Positions 26,609-37,166 are shown, counted from the stretch's first letter. The stretch: 64,000 nucleotides of DNA from Caloranaerobacter sp. TR13 (GCF_001316435.1 NZ_JXLL01000001.1:248001-312000), one strand, 5' to 3'. Program-made: numbers and translations. Notes: generated by a model from the letters alone, not told the origin.

Positions 26609-26875
26609 ATGCAACAATTTTCAGCATTATTATTGCCAATTCTATTTTTAGTTATATTTTACTTTATCTTAATTAGACCACAACAAAAGAAAGAGAAAAA
26701 AATCAGAGAGATGAGAAATAATTTAAAAGTCGGCGATGAGATTATTACAATTGGTGGTATTCATGGTAAAATTGTAAAAATCAAAGATGAAATAATAACT
26801 ATTGAAGTAGGTGCTGATAAAAATAAATTTAATGTTTCAAGATGGGCAATTGGCAATGTTGTAGATAATAAATAA
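26609..26875 (+). CDS. yajC: Preprotein translocase subunit YajC
   Basis: An 88-residue Sec accessory protein with one N-terminal membrane helix (about 5-24), the FYFILIRPQQKKEKK junction and a soluble domain (VGDEIITIGGIHGKIVKI). AAGGGGGG precedes the ATG. The tgt-yajC order is conserved widely, and secDF follow about 2.8 kb later. Confidence 0.93.
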   Translation: MQQFSALLLPILFLVIFYFILIRPQQKKEKKIREMRNNLKVGDEIITIGGIHGKIVKIKDEIITIEVGADKNKFNVSRWAIGNVVDNK

Positions 26876-26889
26876 TAGCTTATTTACAT

Positions 26890-26919
26890 AAAAGACTTCC
26901 TTGAAGGAGGTCTTTTTTT
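26890..26919 (+). terminator. Terminator after yajC
   Basis: AAAAGACTTCC (26890-26900) pairs with GGAGGTCTTTT (26906-26916), eleven base pairs with one wobble, followed by a T-run. Confidence 0.85.
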
Positions 26920-26979
26920 CTTGTAATTAATTAGATTTTTTTTGCATAAGTTTAAGTAAGGAATATTGGGGGTGGGAAA

Positions 26980-27369
26980 ATGAAATTAAAAGTTAATGAG
27001 GAAAATAATAATTATATGGTTACAACTTTAAAAGGTGTTTTAATAAGTATTGTTATTTCTATTATATGTATTGTTATTTTAGCTGTAATATTAACTTATA
27101 CAAGTTTATCAGAAAGTGTAGTACCAATTTTAAATTCTATAGTTATGATAGTTAGTATTACCATAGGGGCGATTTATTCATCTATTAGAATTAAGAGAAA
27201 AGGATGGTTTAATGGTGCTATTGTTGGTTTGCTATATTTTATATTGCTAATACTAGTGAGCTATATTTTTATACGTTCATATAAATTTAATAGTCATGTT
27301 ATAATAAAAGGAATAGTTGCGTTACTTACAGGTGCAGTTGGTGGAATGATTGGAGTTAATTTAAAATAG
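26980..27369 (+). CDS. TIGR04086 family membrane protein
   Basis: A 129-residue protein with four hydrophobic segments (about 17-38, 44-64, 75-95 and 104-126) and the glycine-rich end LLTGAVGGMIGVNL. This pattern and its place between yajC and the SCIFF peptide match the TIGR04086 family of Clostridia, which has no known function but accompanies the SCIFF genes. GGGGGTGG precedes the ATG. Confidence 0.8.
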   Translation: MKLKVNEENNNYMVTTLKGVLISIVISIICIVILAVILTYTSLSESVVPILNSIVMIVSITIGAIYSSIRIKRKGWFNGAIVGLLYFILLILVSYIFIRSYKFNSHVIIKGIVALLTGAVGGMIGVNLK

Positions 27370-27433
27370 CACTTTATAATTAAAAATCAATATGTTATAA
27401 TCTATTAAGAAAAAATTATTAAGGAGGTATATT

Positions 27434-27571
27434 ATGAAGCACATAAATACAATAAGCGGTCGTAGTTTAAAAAGTACAATTGTAAAAGGTGGATGCGGAG
27501 AATGCCAAACTTCATGCCAATCAGCATGTAAGACTTCTTGCACTGTTGGAAATCAAAAGTGTGAGAAATAA
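27434..27571 (+). CDS. scfA: SCIFF (six-cysteine-in-forty-five) precursor peptide
   Basis: A 45-residue ribosomal peptide precursor. The N-terminal leader (MKHINTISGRSLKS) is followed by a core with six cysteines at 21, 24, 28, 32, 36 and 43. SCIFF peptides are nearly universal in Clostridia and receive thioether cross-links from the radical-SAM enzyme encoded next. AAGGAGG precedes the ATG. A TATAAT lies at 27396-27401 but its -35 is weak. The mature product's role is unknown. Confidence 0.95.
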   Translation: MKHINTISGRSLKSTIVKGGCGECQTSCQSACKTSCTVGNQKCEK

Positions 27572-27586
27572 TTATTACTACATATT

Positions 27587-27617
27587 AAAAGTAGTGGTTA
27601 TCCACTGCTTTTTTTCT
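27587..27617 (+). terminator. Terminator or attenuator between scfA and scfB
   Basis: AAAAGTAGTGG (27587-27597) pairs with CCACTGCTTTT (27602-27612), one wobble, TTAT loop, then T-run. Partial read-through would give more precursor than maturase transcript, by inference. Confidence 0.82.
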
Positions 27618-27697
27618 GTTTAAGTGTAAATTTATTTGATTAGATTCACGCTTTAATATAAAATAAAAGTTGCGACAGTATTTAAGGAGGAATGTAT

Positions 27698-29041
27698 ATG
27701 AATATACATATGTTTCAGATGAATGAAAAAAACATAGTATTGGATATTAATAGTGGTTCAGTTCACGTAGTAGATGAAATTGTATGGGATATAATTAAAC
27801 TGTATGAAGATAAAAGTTTAGAATCAATCATAAATGATTTGAAAAATAAATACAATCAAGATGATATTTTAGAAGCTTATAAAGAAATACAAACTTTAGT
27901 TGATAATGAATTATTGTTTACTAAAGAAGAAAATCTAAATATAAATTATAACCCACAAAATATTGTGAAAGCCCTATGTCTGCATGTAGCACATGATTGT
28001 AATTTAAAATGCGAATATTGCTTTGCTTCTCAAGGGGATTTTAAGGGTCAAAGACTGTTGATGCCATTAGAAATTGGTAAAAAAGCATTAGATTTTTTAG
28101 TTGAAAGTTCGGGTAATAGAAGAAACCTTGAAGTAGATTTTTTCGGTGGGGAACCTCTAATGAATTTTGATGTTGTGAAAGAGTTAGTTAAATATGGCCG
28201 TGAATTAGAAAAAAAGTATGATAAGAGATTTAGGTTTACTATTACTACTAATGGACTTTTATTAAACGATGATAATATGAAATTTATTAATGAAAACATG
28301 GATAATGTAGTACTTAGCTTAGATGGCAGAAAAGAAGTAAATGATAAGATGAGAAAAACAATAAATGGTAGTGGTAGTTTTGATACTATAGTTCCAAAGT
28401 TTTTGGAACTTGTGAAATTAAGAGGAGAAAAGTCATATTATGTTAGAGGTACTTTTACAAGTCACAATTTAGATTTTTCTAAAGATGTTTTAAAACTTCA
28501 TGAAATAGGGTTTGACAGTATTTCAGTTGAACCTGTAGTTGCAAGTCCTGAAAATGATTATGCAATTTTAGAAAAGCATTTAAAAACTATATTGAGTGAG
28601 TATGAAGAATTATCAAGTAAATATATAGAGCTTAAAAAAGCAGGGAAAGGCTTTGAGTTTTTCCATTTCATGATTGATTTAAGTCAAGGACCTTGTTTGA
28701 TTAAAAGAGTAGTAGGTTGTGGTGCTGGTGTGGAATATTTAGCTGTTACCCCTGAAGGTGATTTATATCCTTGTCATCAATTCGTTGGAAATGAAGAATT
28801 TAAGATGGGTGATGTTTTTAGTGGTGTGCTAAACGAAGAGCTAAGAGAACAATTTAAGAAAGCCAGTGTATTAACAAAAAATGAATGTCAGGAATGTTGG
28901 GCTAGATTTTACTGCAGTGGAGGATGTCATGCAAATGCTTATAACTTTAATAAAGATATAACTAAACCATATAAAATCGGTTGTGAAATGGAGAAAAAAA
29001 GGATAGAGTGCGCTATATCAATAGTTGCAAATGGATGCTAA
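27698..29041 (+). CDS. scfB: SCIFF maturase (radical SAM thioether synthase)
   Basis: A 447-residue radical-SAM/SPASM enzyme that cross-links SCIFF cysteines to neighbouring residues. An N-terminal precursor-binding domain (about 1-85) precedes the radical-SAM cluster C101-x3-C105-x2-C108. C-terminal auxiliary-cluster cysteines are in VVGCGAG, LYPCHQF, NECQECWARFYCSGGCHANA and IGCEMEKKR. ATG 27698 lies seven bases after AAGGAGG; ATG 27692 is too close. Directly downstream of the peptide gene, as in other Clostridia. Confidence 0.94.
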   Translation: MNIHMFQMNEKNIVLDINSGSVHVVDEIVWDIIKLYEDKSLESIINDLKNKYNQDDILEAYKEIQTLVDNELLFTKEENLNINYNPQNIVKALCLHVAHDCNLKCEYCFASQGDFKGQRLLMPLEIGKKALDFLVESSGNRRNLEVDFFGGEPLMNFDVVKELVKYGRELEKKYDKRFRFTITTNGLLLNDDNMKFINENMDNVVLSLDGRKEVNDKMRKTINGSGSFDTIVPKFLELVKLRGEKSYYVRGTFTSHNLDFSKDVLKLHEIGFDSISVEPVVASPENDYAILEKHLKTILSEYEELSSKYIELKKAGKGFEFFHFMIDLSQGPCLIKRVVGCGAGVEYLAVTPEGDLYPCHQFVGNEEFKMGDVFSGVLNEELREQFKKASVLTKNECQECWARFYCSGGCHANAYNFNKDITKPYKIGCEMEKKRIECAISIVANGC

Positions 29042-29063
29042 AATAACATAAGGAGGTTTTAGT

Positions 29064-29567
29064 ATGTTAAAAGAATATGAAGGTAAAAAGCCTCAAATAC
29101 ATGACACTTGTTTTATTGCAGACAGTGCTGAAATAATTGGGGACGTTGAAATAGGAGAGAACACGAGTGTTTGGTACAATACAGTAATAAGAGGAGATGA
29201 GAACCCTATTAAAATTGGTAAATATACAAATATTCAAGATGGATGTGTGATACACATAAGTAAAGAATATGAAACAGTTATAGGAGATTATGTTACTATT
29301 GGACATAAAGCAATAGTACATGCATGTAAAGTAGGTGATAATGTTTTGATAGGTATGGGAGCTATAATTTTGGATGGTGCTGAAATTGAAGATAATGTGT
29401 TAATAGGTGCAGGGAGTATTGTGACACCGGGAAAAAAGATTCCATCAGGAACTTTAGTGTTGGGTTCACCAGCAAAGGTTGTAAGGAATCTAACTGAAGA
29501 GGAAATTATGCATTTGAAACAGTCAGCTGTAGATTATGTTGAATATGCAAGGAAACACAAAAAATAG
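29064..29567 (+). CDS. Gamma carbonic anhydrase family protein
   Basis: A 167-residue left-handed beta-helix protein with repeated hexapeptides (IIGDVEIGENTSVWYNTVIRGD). The zinc-histidine positions are filled (CVIHIS, IGHKAIVHACKVGD). Members range from active carbonic anhydrases to acyltransferase-like proteins; activity here is unproven. TAAGGAGG precedes ATG 29064, 22 bases past scfB. Confidence 0.88.
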   Translation: MLKEYEGKKPQIHDTCFIADSAEIIGDVEIGENTSVWYNTVIRGDENPIKIGKYTNIQDGCVIHISKEYETVIGDYVTIGHKAIVHACKVGDNVLIGMGAIILDGAEIEDNVLIGAGSIVTPGKKIPSGTLVLGSPAKVVRNLTEEEIMHLKQSAVDYVEYARKHKK

Positions 29568-29604
29568 CTTGAATAAAGTTAAGATATAACAAAGTTATAT
29601 AATG

Positions 29605-29633
29605 TTGACTCATTTTTACAGGAGTTATATAAT
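29605..29633 (+). promoter_or_regulatory. Sigma-A promoter of secDF
   Basis: TTGACT (29605-29610), a 17-base spacer and TATAAT (29628-29633) lie 33 bases before secD. Confidence 0.78.
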
Positions 29634-29666
29634 AAATATAATGATGATTTGAAGGGGGCATAACAA

Positions 29667-30935
29667 ATGAACTTCAAAAGTATTACTATTTTTCTATTGA
29701 TTGTTGCAATAGTTGGATTTATTAGTTATTCAGCGATTTTCGGGGTCAATTTAGGCAAGTATGAAATTACACCTGCAAAAGAAAATATGAAACTTGGTTT
29801 GGATCTAGAAGGTGGAGTATTTGTTGTATTAGAAGCTCAGACTGATGCGCAAGGTGCAGAATTAGAAAAGAAAATGGAACAGGCAAAAGCTATTATAAGA
29901 CAAAGAGTAGACGGATTAGGTGTGGCTGAGCCTAATATAGTGTTAGAAGGCAAGAAAAGAATTAGAATTGAGTTACCAGGTGTAAAAAATGCACAGGATG
30001 CTATTGATATTATTGGTAAAACAGCACAATTACAATTTATTGACCCTAAAGGTAATGTTGTTGTAACGGGAAAGAACATAAAGAGATCAGAAGTTACTTA
30101 TCAGTTAAATAGAGAAAAAGGAAGAGAAGAGCCTGTTGTTGCTTTAGAGTTTGATAAGGAAGGTACTAAGAAGTTTGCAGAAGCAACTCGTGAACTCATA
30201 AAGAATGCAAATTCAAAAGATAGAATCATATATATAGTTCTAGATGACGAAGTGATTTCAAGTCCTGTAGTTAGTGGTACTATTACAGATGGTAAGGCCG
30301 TGATAACAGGTGGTTTTACAGTTGAAAAAGCTAGTAAATTAGCAACTTTAATAAGAGCAGGTGCATTACCTGTTGAGATGAAAGAAATACAAACTTCAGT
30401 TATTGGACCTACATTGGGATTAACATCATTGGACAAGAGTATTTATGCTGCGAAAATAGGACTTATTTTGATATTTTTATTTATGTTAATATATTATAGA
30501 ATACCGGGATTAATTGCTGATTTAGGGCTTACTATATATATATTACTAGTTTTAGGTGCTATGATTTATTTAGATGCTACTTTAACTTTGCCAGGTATCG
30601 CAGGTTTAATTTTATCAATTGGTATGGCTGTAGACGCTAATGTTGTAATTTTTGAAAGAATTAAAGAAGAAATAAGAGCAGGTAAGACATTAAGAGCTGC
30701 TGTTGATTCAGGGTTCAAAAGAGCTTTACGTACTGTTATAGATGCTAATGTAACTACTTTCATAGCAGGAGTTGTGTTATTTAAGTTTGGGACAGGTCCT
30801 ATTAAGGGATTTGCAGTAACATTATTAATTGGTCTTGTTGCTTCAATGGTTACAGCAGTATTCATCACAAAATACCTGCTAAAACTAACTATTAAAATGA
30901 ATATAACCAAAAACACAAAACTTTATGGAGCATAA
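29667..30935 (+). CDS. secD: Protein translocase subunit SecD
   Basis: A 422-residue RND-type membrane protein that helps pull exported proteins from the Sec channel using the proton or sodium gradient. It has an N-terminal helix, a periplasm-type domain with the LGLDLEGGV signature, and six C-terminal helices with GMAVDANVVIFERIKEE. GAAGGGGGC precedes the ATG. secF follows and overlaps any longer start. Confidence 0.94.
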   Translation: MNFKSITIFLLIVAIVGFISYSAIFGVNLGKYEITPAKENMKLGLDLEGGVFVVLEAQTDAQGAELEKKMEQAKAIIRQRVDGLGVAEPNIVLEGKKRIRIELPGVKNAQDAIDIIGKTAQLQFIDPKGNVVVTGKNIKRSEVTYQLNREKGREEPVVALEFDKEGTKKFAEATRELIKNANSKDRIIYIVLDDEVISSPVVSGTITDGKAVITGGFTVEKASKLATLIRAGALPVEMKEIQTSVIGPTLGLTSLDKSIYAAKIGLILIFLFMLIYYRIPGLIADLGLTIYILLVLGAMIYLDATLTLPGIAGLILSIGMAVDANVVIFERIKEEIRAGKTLRAAVDSGFKRALRTVIDANVTTFIAGVVLFKFGTGPIKGFAVTLLIGLVASMVTAVFITKYLLKLTIKMNITKNTKLYGA

Positions 30936-30951
30936 AAGAGGGGGATTTGAC

Positions 30952-31839
30952 GTGAATATTATAAGAAATAGAAACAAATTTTTCCTTATATCTTTAACCA
31001 TAATTGTGGTAGGTTTAGTAATGGCAATCGTAAGTGGCTTAAACTTTGGTATTGATTTTACTGGAGGAACTTTACTACAGATTGATTTCGGGAAGAAAAT
31101 ACCAGTTAGTGAAATAAGAGAAATTACAGATCAATTTGATAAAAATGCAAGTATTCTTCATGCTGGAGATAATAAAGAGCAGGTAATAATAAAGACAACT
31201 TTAGATTTAGATAATAAAGATAGATTAGAAATATTTAATAAGTTTAAAGAAAAGTATAATCTTGATGATGAAGCTTTTGTTCAGTCACAAAAGTTTGGAC
31301 CTTCTATAGGAGGGGAAATAAGAACTAAAGCATTATTATCAGTAATAATAGCTACTATTGGTATGCTTATATATATCACTTTTAGATTTGAATTTAAGTT
31401 TGGTATTTCAGCTATTATTGCCTTAATTCATGATGTTTTAATTGCACTTAGTGTATATGCTATTTTTAAAGTACCTGTTAATAGTTCTTTTGTTGCGGCT
31501 ATATTAACTATAGTAGGTTATTCAATAAATGATACGATTGTAGTTTTTGATAGAATTAGAGAAAATATAAAGATTATGAAGAAGGATAAATATGAAGAAA
31601 TTGTAAATAAAAGTATTTCTCAAACTATTGTAAGATCTATTAATACATCATTTACGACATTATTAGCTATAGTAGTTTTATATATTTTCGGAGTTGAGGC
31701 CATAAAGGATTTTGCTCTGCCACTAATAGTTGGTATAATAGCTGGTACTTATTCATCAATATTTATAGCTAGTCCTATATGGTATCTATTAAAAACAAGA
31801 GTATCAGATAGAAATAATTATAATCCTAATAGAGTATAA
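30952..31839 (+). CDS. secF: Protein translocase subunit SecF
   Basis: A 295-residue partner of SecD. It has the FGIDFTGGTLLQI signature after the first helix, SIGGEIRTKALLS, and the conserved YSINDTIVVFDRIREN. I choose GTG 30952, seven bases after AGAGGGGG; ATG 30925 lies within secD and lacks a ribosome-binding site. SecD and SecF are separate genes here rather than fused. Confidence 0.92.
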   Translation: MNIIRNRNKFFLISLTIIVVGLVMAIVSGLNFGIDFTGGTLLQIDFGKKIPVSEIREITDQFDKNASILHAGDNKEQVIIKTTLDLDNKDRLEIFNKFKEKYNLDDEAFVQSQKFGPSIGGEIRTKALLSVIIATIGMLIYITFRFEFKFGISAIIALIHDVLIALSVYAIFKVPVNSSFVAAILTIVGYSINDTIVVFDRIRENIKIMKKDKYEEIVNKSISQTIVRSINTSFTTLLAIVVLYIFGVEAIKDFALPLIVGIIAGTYSSIFIASPIWYLLKTRVSDRNNYNPNRV

Positions 31840-31845
31840 AATGAT

Positions 31846-31871
31846 AAACTGCCGCAAGGCAGTTTTTTTTC
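31846..31871 (+). terminator. Terminator of secDF
   Basis: AAACTGCC (31846-31853) pairs with GGCAGTTT (31858-31865) around a GCAA tetraloop, followed by a T-run. Confidence 0.87.
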
Positions 31872-31953
31872 TAAACGAAGAGTTTCTGTAATATATATTT
31901 AACTTAAGACAATAATAATGGATATATATACCACTAATAGAGGGGTGGTAAGA

Positions 31954-33633
31954 TTGAAATTGCTTTTTGGTAAAAAAAGGAACAAACTAAAAAGATATAG
32001 AGAAATCGCTAAAATATTAACAAAATATGGATTTGGTATGGTTGCTGAAAAAATTGATGATATAAGTATTATTTCAAAAATTTTTATAAAAAGAGCTAAA
32101 AAATATAGTCAAAATTATACTAGAGGCGAGAGAATTAGATTTACATTGGAAGAACTAGGACCTACTTTTATTAAGTTGGGACAAATTCTTAGTACAAGAT
32201 ATGATATTTTACCTAATGATATAGTAGATGAGCTATCAAAGCTACAGGATGAAATTACTCCTTTTGATCTAGATACTGCAAAAAATATAATTAAGAATGA
32301 GTTAGGAAGGAAGTTAGAAGATATTTTTATGGAGTTTGAAGAAGAACCTATCGCAGCTGCATCAATTGGTCAAGTTTATCGTGGCGTACTAAAAAATGGT
32401 AATAAAGTTGTAATTAAAATACAGAGACCTAATATAAATACAGTAATAAAACAAGATATTGATATCTTATATACTTTAGCTAAAATGTTTGATGATATTT
32501 TAAAGAAAAAAATAGTTATTAGTGCAAGAAATATTGTAGAAGAGTTTTCTTATTTTATCAAAAAGGAGCTAGACTATACATATGAAGCTCAAAATTGTGA
32601 AAGGTTTAGAATGCTTTTTAAAAATGATAAAAGAGTTATAATTCCTAGAATATATTGGGAATATACAACAAAAAAAGTGTTAGTAATGGAAGAAATAAGA
32701 GGAATTAAGGTAAGTAATATTGATGAGATTGATAAAATAGGATTTAATAAGGAAAAATTATCTGAACTAGGTGCAAAGATTTTCTTAGAGCAGATATTTG
32801 TACATGGATTTTTTCATGGCGATCCACACCCTGGTAATATTTTAATATTATCAGAAGATAAAATAAGTTTTATAGATTTTGGGGTTGTAGGTTATTTAGA
32901 TAATATGACATTTGAATTTATAACTACTTTATTAAAAGCGACTCTTAACAGGGATATAGATAAGATAGTAGAAAGTCTATATAAAATGAATGCAATCTCT
33001 GATGAAACCGATGAAATTGGATTGAAAAAAGAATTGTTTTTTATTGTAAATCATTATTTTAATTTGCCAATTAATAAAATTAACTTCGGAGAAGTTTTTA
33101 ATGAAATTATGACTATATCATATAAATACAAACTAAGAATACCTTCACAATTAATATTATTAATTAAATCAATAATCACGATTGAAGGCACAGGGAAAAA
33201 ATTAAATCCTCAATTCAATTTATCAAAAATTTCTAAAGAGATTATAAAAGAAGTAACAAAAAGAAAATTAAATCCTAAACTTCTAACAAAAAAAATTATA
33301 GATAATACGACTGAAAATATAGAAAATATTTTCGAGATTACTAATAAAGTTAATAATATACTATATAAAATAGATAACGATAAACTAAAAATTAAAATGG
33401 AAATAGAAGGATTAAGTAGGTTGGAAAAAGAAATATATATAATAACAAATAAGTTATCATTAAGTTTAATAATTTCATCAATTATTGTAGGATCATCTAT
33501 AATAATTCAATCTCATACAGGTCCTGAAATATTTGGGATGTCAGCTTTTGGACTAATAGGTTTTGTAGCAGCTGGGATTTTAGGAGTAGCATTAATTATT
33601 TCTATTTTACTAAATAAAAGGAATTATAAATAA
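31954..33633 (+). CDS. AarF/UbiB (ABC1) family atypical kinase
   Basis: A 559-residue protein of the UbiB/ADCK atypical kinase family. It has the KxGQ motif (FIKLGQILSTR), AAASIGQVYRG as the Ala-rich nucleotide loop, VVIKIQRP (lysine), FHGDPHPGNIL (catalytic loop) and ISFIDFG (metal site). Two C-terminal hydrophobic segments anchor it. In other bacteria it supports quinone synthesis or lipid homeostasis; Clostridia often lack ubiquinone, so its role here is uncertain. TTG 31954 follows AGAGGGGTGG; ATG 31918 lacks a site. Confidence 0.87.
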   Translation: MKLLFGKKRNKLKRYREIAKILTKYGFGMVAEKIDDISIISKIFIKRAKKYSQNYTRGERIRFTLEELGPTFIKLGQILSTRYDILPNDIVDELSKLQDEITPFDLDTAKNIIKNELGRKLEDIFMEFEEEPIAAASIGQVYRGVLKNGNKVVIKIQRPNINTVIKQDIDILYTLAKMFDDILKKKIVISARNIVEEFSYFIKKELDYTYEAQNCERFRMLFKNDKRVIIPRIYWEYTTKKVLVMEEIRGIKVSNIDEIDKIGFNKEKLSELGAKIFLEQIFVHGFFHGDPHPGNILILSEDKISFIDFGVVGYLDNMTFEFITTLLKATLNRDIDKIVESLYKMNAISDETDEIGLKKELFFIVNHYFNLPINKINFGEVFNEIMTISYKYKLRIPSQLILLIKSIITIEGTGKKLNPQFNLSKISKEIIKEVTKRKLNPKLLTKKIIDNTTENIENIFEITNKVNNILYKIDNDKLKIKMEIEGLSRLEKEIYIITNKLSLSLIISSIIVGSSIIIQSHTGPEIFGMSAFGLIGFVAAGILGVALIISILLNKRNYK

Positions 33634-33648
33634 CTAGGGGGTATTTTA

Positions 33649-34035
33649 ATGGAAATAGGCTTTATATTTTCACTTATTTTCGCAATACTAGTAGCGGTGT
33701 TTGCTTTAAAAAATGCAGACAGTGTTATGATTGATTTCTTTTTTGCTAAGATTCAAGTTTCTCAGGCTATAGTTATATTCGTATCAGCAGCATTAGGGGC
33801 AGTAATAGTTACTATATTAGGACTTGTAAGACAGTTGAAATTAACTCTGAAAATAAAAGAGCAGGCAAGAAAAATTAAAAAATTAGAAGAAGAAAAGACT
33901 TTATTAGAGAGTAGAATTGAAGAGATTATTTCGGAAAAAGATTTAAAGATAGAAACTGATTTTGAAGCGAGTAATAAAGAAATTGAAATAAAAAATATAA
34001 ATTCAGAAGAAAACAGTGATAACGAAAATGAATAA
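33649..34035 (+). CDS. LapA-domain membrane protein
   Basis: A 128-residue protein with two N-terminal membrane helices (about 4-20 and 38-60) typical of the LapA (DUF1049) domain, then a long coiled coil (about 70-100) and an acidic Asn-rich tail. The family is associated with envelope or lipopolysaccharide assembly in Gram-negatives; the role in Firmicutes is unknown. GGGGGTATTTTA precedes the ATG, 15 bases after the kinase gene. Confidence 0.82.
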   Translation: MEIGFIFSLIFAILVAVFALKNADSVMIDFFFAKIQVSQAIVIFVSAALGAVIVTILGLVRQLKLTLKIKEQARKIKKLEEEKTLLESRIEEIISEKDLKIETDFEASNKEIEIKNINSEENSDNENE

Positions 34036-34100
34036 TAAGAGATTGATGTATGCTCTATATGTTTTAGCATATATAGATTTTAATGTAGTAGGTGAAGTAT

Positions 34101-36641
34101 ATGATTAGATATGAAAAATTTGTGAAACTATACAGTGAAGATTACAGTAGTATAAATGAAATTAGTAATGCTTTTGACATATCTAGTATAACTGCGAAAG
34201 TTATTATAAATAGAGGCATTAAAACTATAGAAGAATGTGAAAATTTTATTAATGTAAGTCTGAAAAATCTGTACAATCCTTTTTTACTTAAAGATATGGA
34301 TAGAGCTGTTGAAAGAATAATTGAAGCAATTCAGAAAAATGAGCAAATATGGATTTATGGAGATTATGATGTAGATGGAATTACTAGCACTACAATTTTA
34401 AAACTGTATTTAGAAAAGATAGGTTGTAATGTTGAATATTATATACCTAATAGAATGACAGAAGGATATGGTATTAATAAAGATGCTATTGACTATATAG
34501 TACATAAAGGTGGACAACTTATTATTACTGTTGATTGTGGTATTACAGCAAATGATGAAGTTGAATATTGTATTGAAAAAGGTATTGACATTATAATTAC
34601 AGATCATCACTTGTGTGAAAGTGAAATCCCAAATGCTCTTGCAGTAATAAATCCTAATAGAAAAGACAGTGATTACCCTTTTAAGAAGCTTGCTGGAGTA
34701 GGTGTTGCTTTTAAATTGATTCAAGCAATATCAATTAAGTTGAATTCTGAAATACCTATAGGAGAAATATTACCTATTGTTGCAATAGGAACGGTAGCAG
34801 ATGTAGTTTCGCTAACAAGCGAAAATAGAGTTTTAGTTAAAGAAGGTTTAGCGTTAATTAATCGAACTGAAAATATAGGGGTACAAGCATTATTAGAAGT
34901 AACTGGATTGAAAGATAAAGAAATATCAGTTGGACACGTAGGTTTTGTACTAGGTCCTAGAATTAATGCAGTTGGAAGGCTGGGTTCTGCTAAAACAGGT
35001 GTAGAGCTTTTGACATCTAAATCAATCAAAGAAGCTTTAATACTAGCTAATGAGCTAGATAAAGTAAATAAAGAACGCCAGGAAATTGAAATGAAAATAC
35101 TGAAAGAGGCAGAAGAAATTATTAAAAATGACGATAAATATGAAAAAGAAAAAGTACTTGTAATCGCAAGAGAAAATTGGCATCATGGTGTAATTGGTAT
35201 TGTAGCATCACGAATATGTGAAAAATACTTTAAACCATGTATATTAATAGCAATTGAAGGTAAAGAAGGAAGAGGATCTGCTAGAAGTATACCAACTTTT
35301 GATATATATGAAGGACTAAGCAAAGTAAGTAAGTTTTTTAATAAATTTGGCGGACATAAACAGGCTGCAGGTTTATCAATAGATAGAGAAAAAATAGATA
35401 GTTTTAGAAAAGAAATAAATGAAATTGCTGAAAAATTACTTATGGAAGAAGATATGATTGACGAGATAAAAGTTGATGATATATTAAAAGTGAAAGATAT
35501 AAATTATAAAATTATAGAAGAATTAAAGTTGTTAAAACCATATGGAATTGGCAATCCATCTCCGTTGTTTATTATTAAAGATGTAAAGGCTATTAATATT
35601 AAGAATGTTGGTTCGGATGGAAAACATTTAAAATTTAGTATTAAAGATGATAAAGATGTTATGGATTGTATAGGTTTTAATTTAGGCCATAAAGCACAAC
35701 ATATTAATGAAGGTGATAGTGTAGATATTGTGTTTGTTCCTGATATAAATATATATATGAATGAAAAAAAACTCCAATTGAATGTTAAAGATATATTTAT
35801 TAAAGATAACATTAGTACTGATATTGAAGAAGAGTATTATCTAAACTTTATTAATAATTTAAGAAAGAAAAAAAATAATACAAAGTTTGATTTGAGCAAT
35901 AGAATAATTATAAAAGAAGTTGATGACAAGATAGGAAGTTTAATTGAATTTTTACATAATAACGAAAATGTTTTAATTATAATAAATAATTTATTAAATG
36001 CAAAAAGAATAATTAATGAGTTACATTATCAAGGAAGAGAGTTTAATAAAAGAATATCTACCAATATTGGAGATATATTAAATATTAGGACGAATACGTT
36101 ATTAATTAATCCATTACATCAAGACTACGATTTAAAAATATTTAATAAAATAATTTTTTTTGATATTTGTTTTGATGAAAACGATTTTTTTGATATAATA
36201 AAAAGGTTGATAGATAAAGAAGTATATTTACTATTTAATGAAAAAGATTTTAAAATGAATCAGCTTTTGTTAGATAACTTTATTCCTAAATTAAATGAAC
36301 TAAGAATTGTTTACAAAACTTTTCTTTTAAATAAACAAAATATATTTAAAATCGATGCTGTAAATTATTTTAATTATTTAAATAAAAGTTTTAAAATTAA
36401 AATTAATAAAAGTAAATTTATCTTCTCACTAGAAATACTAAAAGATTGTAATTTGATTGATTTTAAAGTTAATCAGAATAACTATTATATAAAATTAAAG
36501 CAAAAGCCTACAGATAATATCGAAATACTAGAAATACCTATATATAGAAGTGCTAATTTGCTATTAAATAATCAAAGTAAAATGAAGAATACATTTCTAA
36601 ATTTATTTGAAATAAAAAAGGAGGAAATGGCATGGATTTAA
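34101..36641 (+). CDS. recJ: Single-stranded-DNA-specific exonuclease RecJ
   Basis: An 846-residue 5'-3' exonuclease. DHH-domain motifs are DYDVDG (88-93), DCGI and DHH (168-170); [10 protein letters not shown] and the DHHA1 motif [10 protein letters not shown] follow, then an OB-like domain ([13 protein letters not shown]). The last 290 residues are extremely Asn/Lys/Ile rich and poorly conserved, as in other clostridial RecJ proteins. ATG 34101 has GGTGA five bases upstream; GTG 34092 is rejected. It overlaps apt by ten bases. Confidence 0.92.
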   Translation: MIRYEKFVKLYSEDYSSINEISNAFDISSITAKVIINRGIKTIEECENFINVSLKNLYNPFLLKDMDRAVERIIEAIQKNEQIWIYGDYDVDGITSTTILKLYLEKIGCNVEYYIPNRMTEGYGINKDAIDYIVHKGGQLIITVDCGITANDEVEYCIEKGIDIIITDHHLCESEIPNALAVINPNRKDSDYPFKKLAGVGVAFKLIQAISIKLNSEIPIGEILPIVAIGTVADVVSLTSENRVLVKEGLALINRTENIGVQALLEVTGLKDKEISVGHVGFVLGPRINAVGRLGSAKTGVELLTSKSIKEALILANELDKVNKERQEIEMKILKEAEEIIKNDDKYEKEKVLVIARENWHHGVIGIVASRICEKYFKPCILIAIEGKEGRGSARSIPTFDIYEGLSKVSKFFNKFGGHKQAAGLSIDREKIDSFRKEINEIAEKLLMEEDMIDEIKVDDILKVKDINYKIIEELKLLKPYGIGNPSPLFIIKDVKAINIKNVGSDGKHLKFSIKDDKDVMDCIGFNLGHKAQHINEGDSVDIVFVPDINIYMNEKKLQLNVKDIFIKDNISTDIEEEYYLNFINNLRKKKNNTKFDLSNRIIIKEVDDKIGSLIEFLHNNENVLIIINNLLNAKRIINELHYQGREFNKRISTNIGDILNIRTNTLLINPLHQDYDLKIFNKIIFFDICFDENDFFDIIKRLIDKEVYLLFNEKDFKMNQLLLDNFIPKLNELRIVYKTFLLNKQNIFKIDAVNYFNYLNKSFKIKINKSKFIFSLEILKDCNLIDFKVNQNNYYIKLKQKPTDNIEILEIPIYRSANLLLNNQSKMKNTFLNLFEIKKEEMAWI

Positions 36642-37144
36642 AAAGCAAAATCAGAAATATTAAGGATTTTCCAAAGGAAGGAATAAATTTCAAAGACATA
36701 ACAACTGTTTTGAAAGACAAAGAAGCTTTTCGCTACTTAATAAATCAAATGGCAGAGAAATTAAGAGATAAGGAAATAGACATCATTGTTGGACCAGAAG
36801 CAAGAGGCTTTTTGATAGGCGCTCCTCTAGCTTACGAATTAGGAGCTGGATTTGTACCAGTACGTAAACCTGGTAAATTACCAGCAGAGACAGTAAGTGT
36901 AGAGTATGAACTGGAATATGGTACAGATAAGTTAGAAATGCATAAAGATGCGATTAAGCCAGGACAAAAAGTTGTTGTAGTTGATGATTTATTAGCAACA
37001 GGTGGAACTGTACATTCTACGGTAAAATTAATTGAACAACTTGGCGGAGAAGTAGTTGGAATTAGTTTCTTTATAGAATTAGAATTCTTAAATGGCAGAG
37101 AATTGCTTAAGGATTATGAAGTTAATTCATTAATTAAATTCTAA
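36632..37144 (+). CDS. apt: Adenine phosphoribosyltransferase
   Basis: A 170-residue purine-salvage enzyme making AMP from adenine and PRPP. The PRPP-binding motif is [13 protein letters not shown], with [18 protein letters not shown] and VRKPGKLP as family loops. Its ATG lies in the last codons of recJ after AAGGAGG. The recJ-apt-relA order is common in Firmicutes. Confidence 0.95.
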   Translation: MDLKSKIRNIKDFPKEGINFKDITTVLKDKEAFRYLINQMAEKLRDKEIDIIVGPEARGFLIGAPLAYELGAGFVPVRKPGKLPAETVSVEYELEYGTDKLEMHKDAIKPGQKVVVVDDLLATGGTVHSTVKLIEQLGGEVVGISFFIELEFLNGRELLKDYEVNSLIKF

Positions 37145-37166
37145 GAAGACTTAAAATATATTACTT

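Noticed and set aside
34036-34100. Hairpin between the lapA-like gene and recJ
   Set aside because: Only about six AT pairs (TATGCT/AGCATA) with no T-run; too weak to call a terminator.
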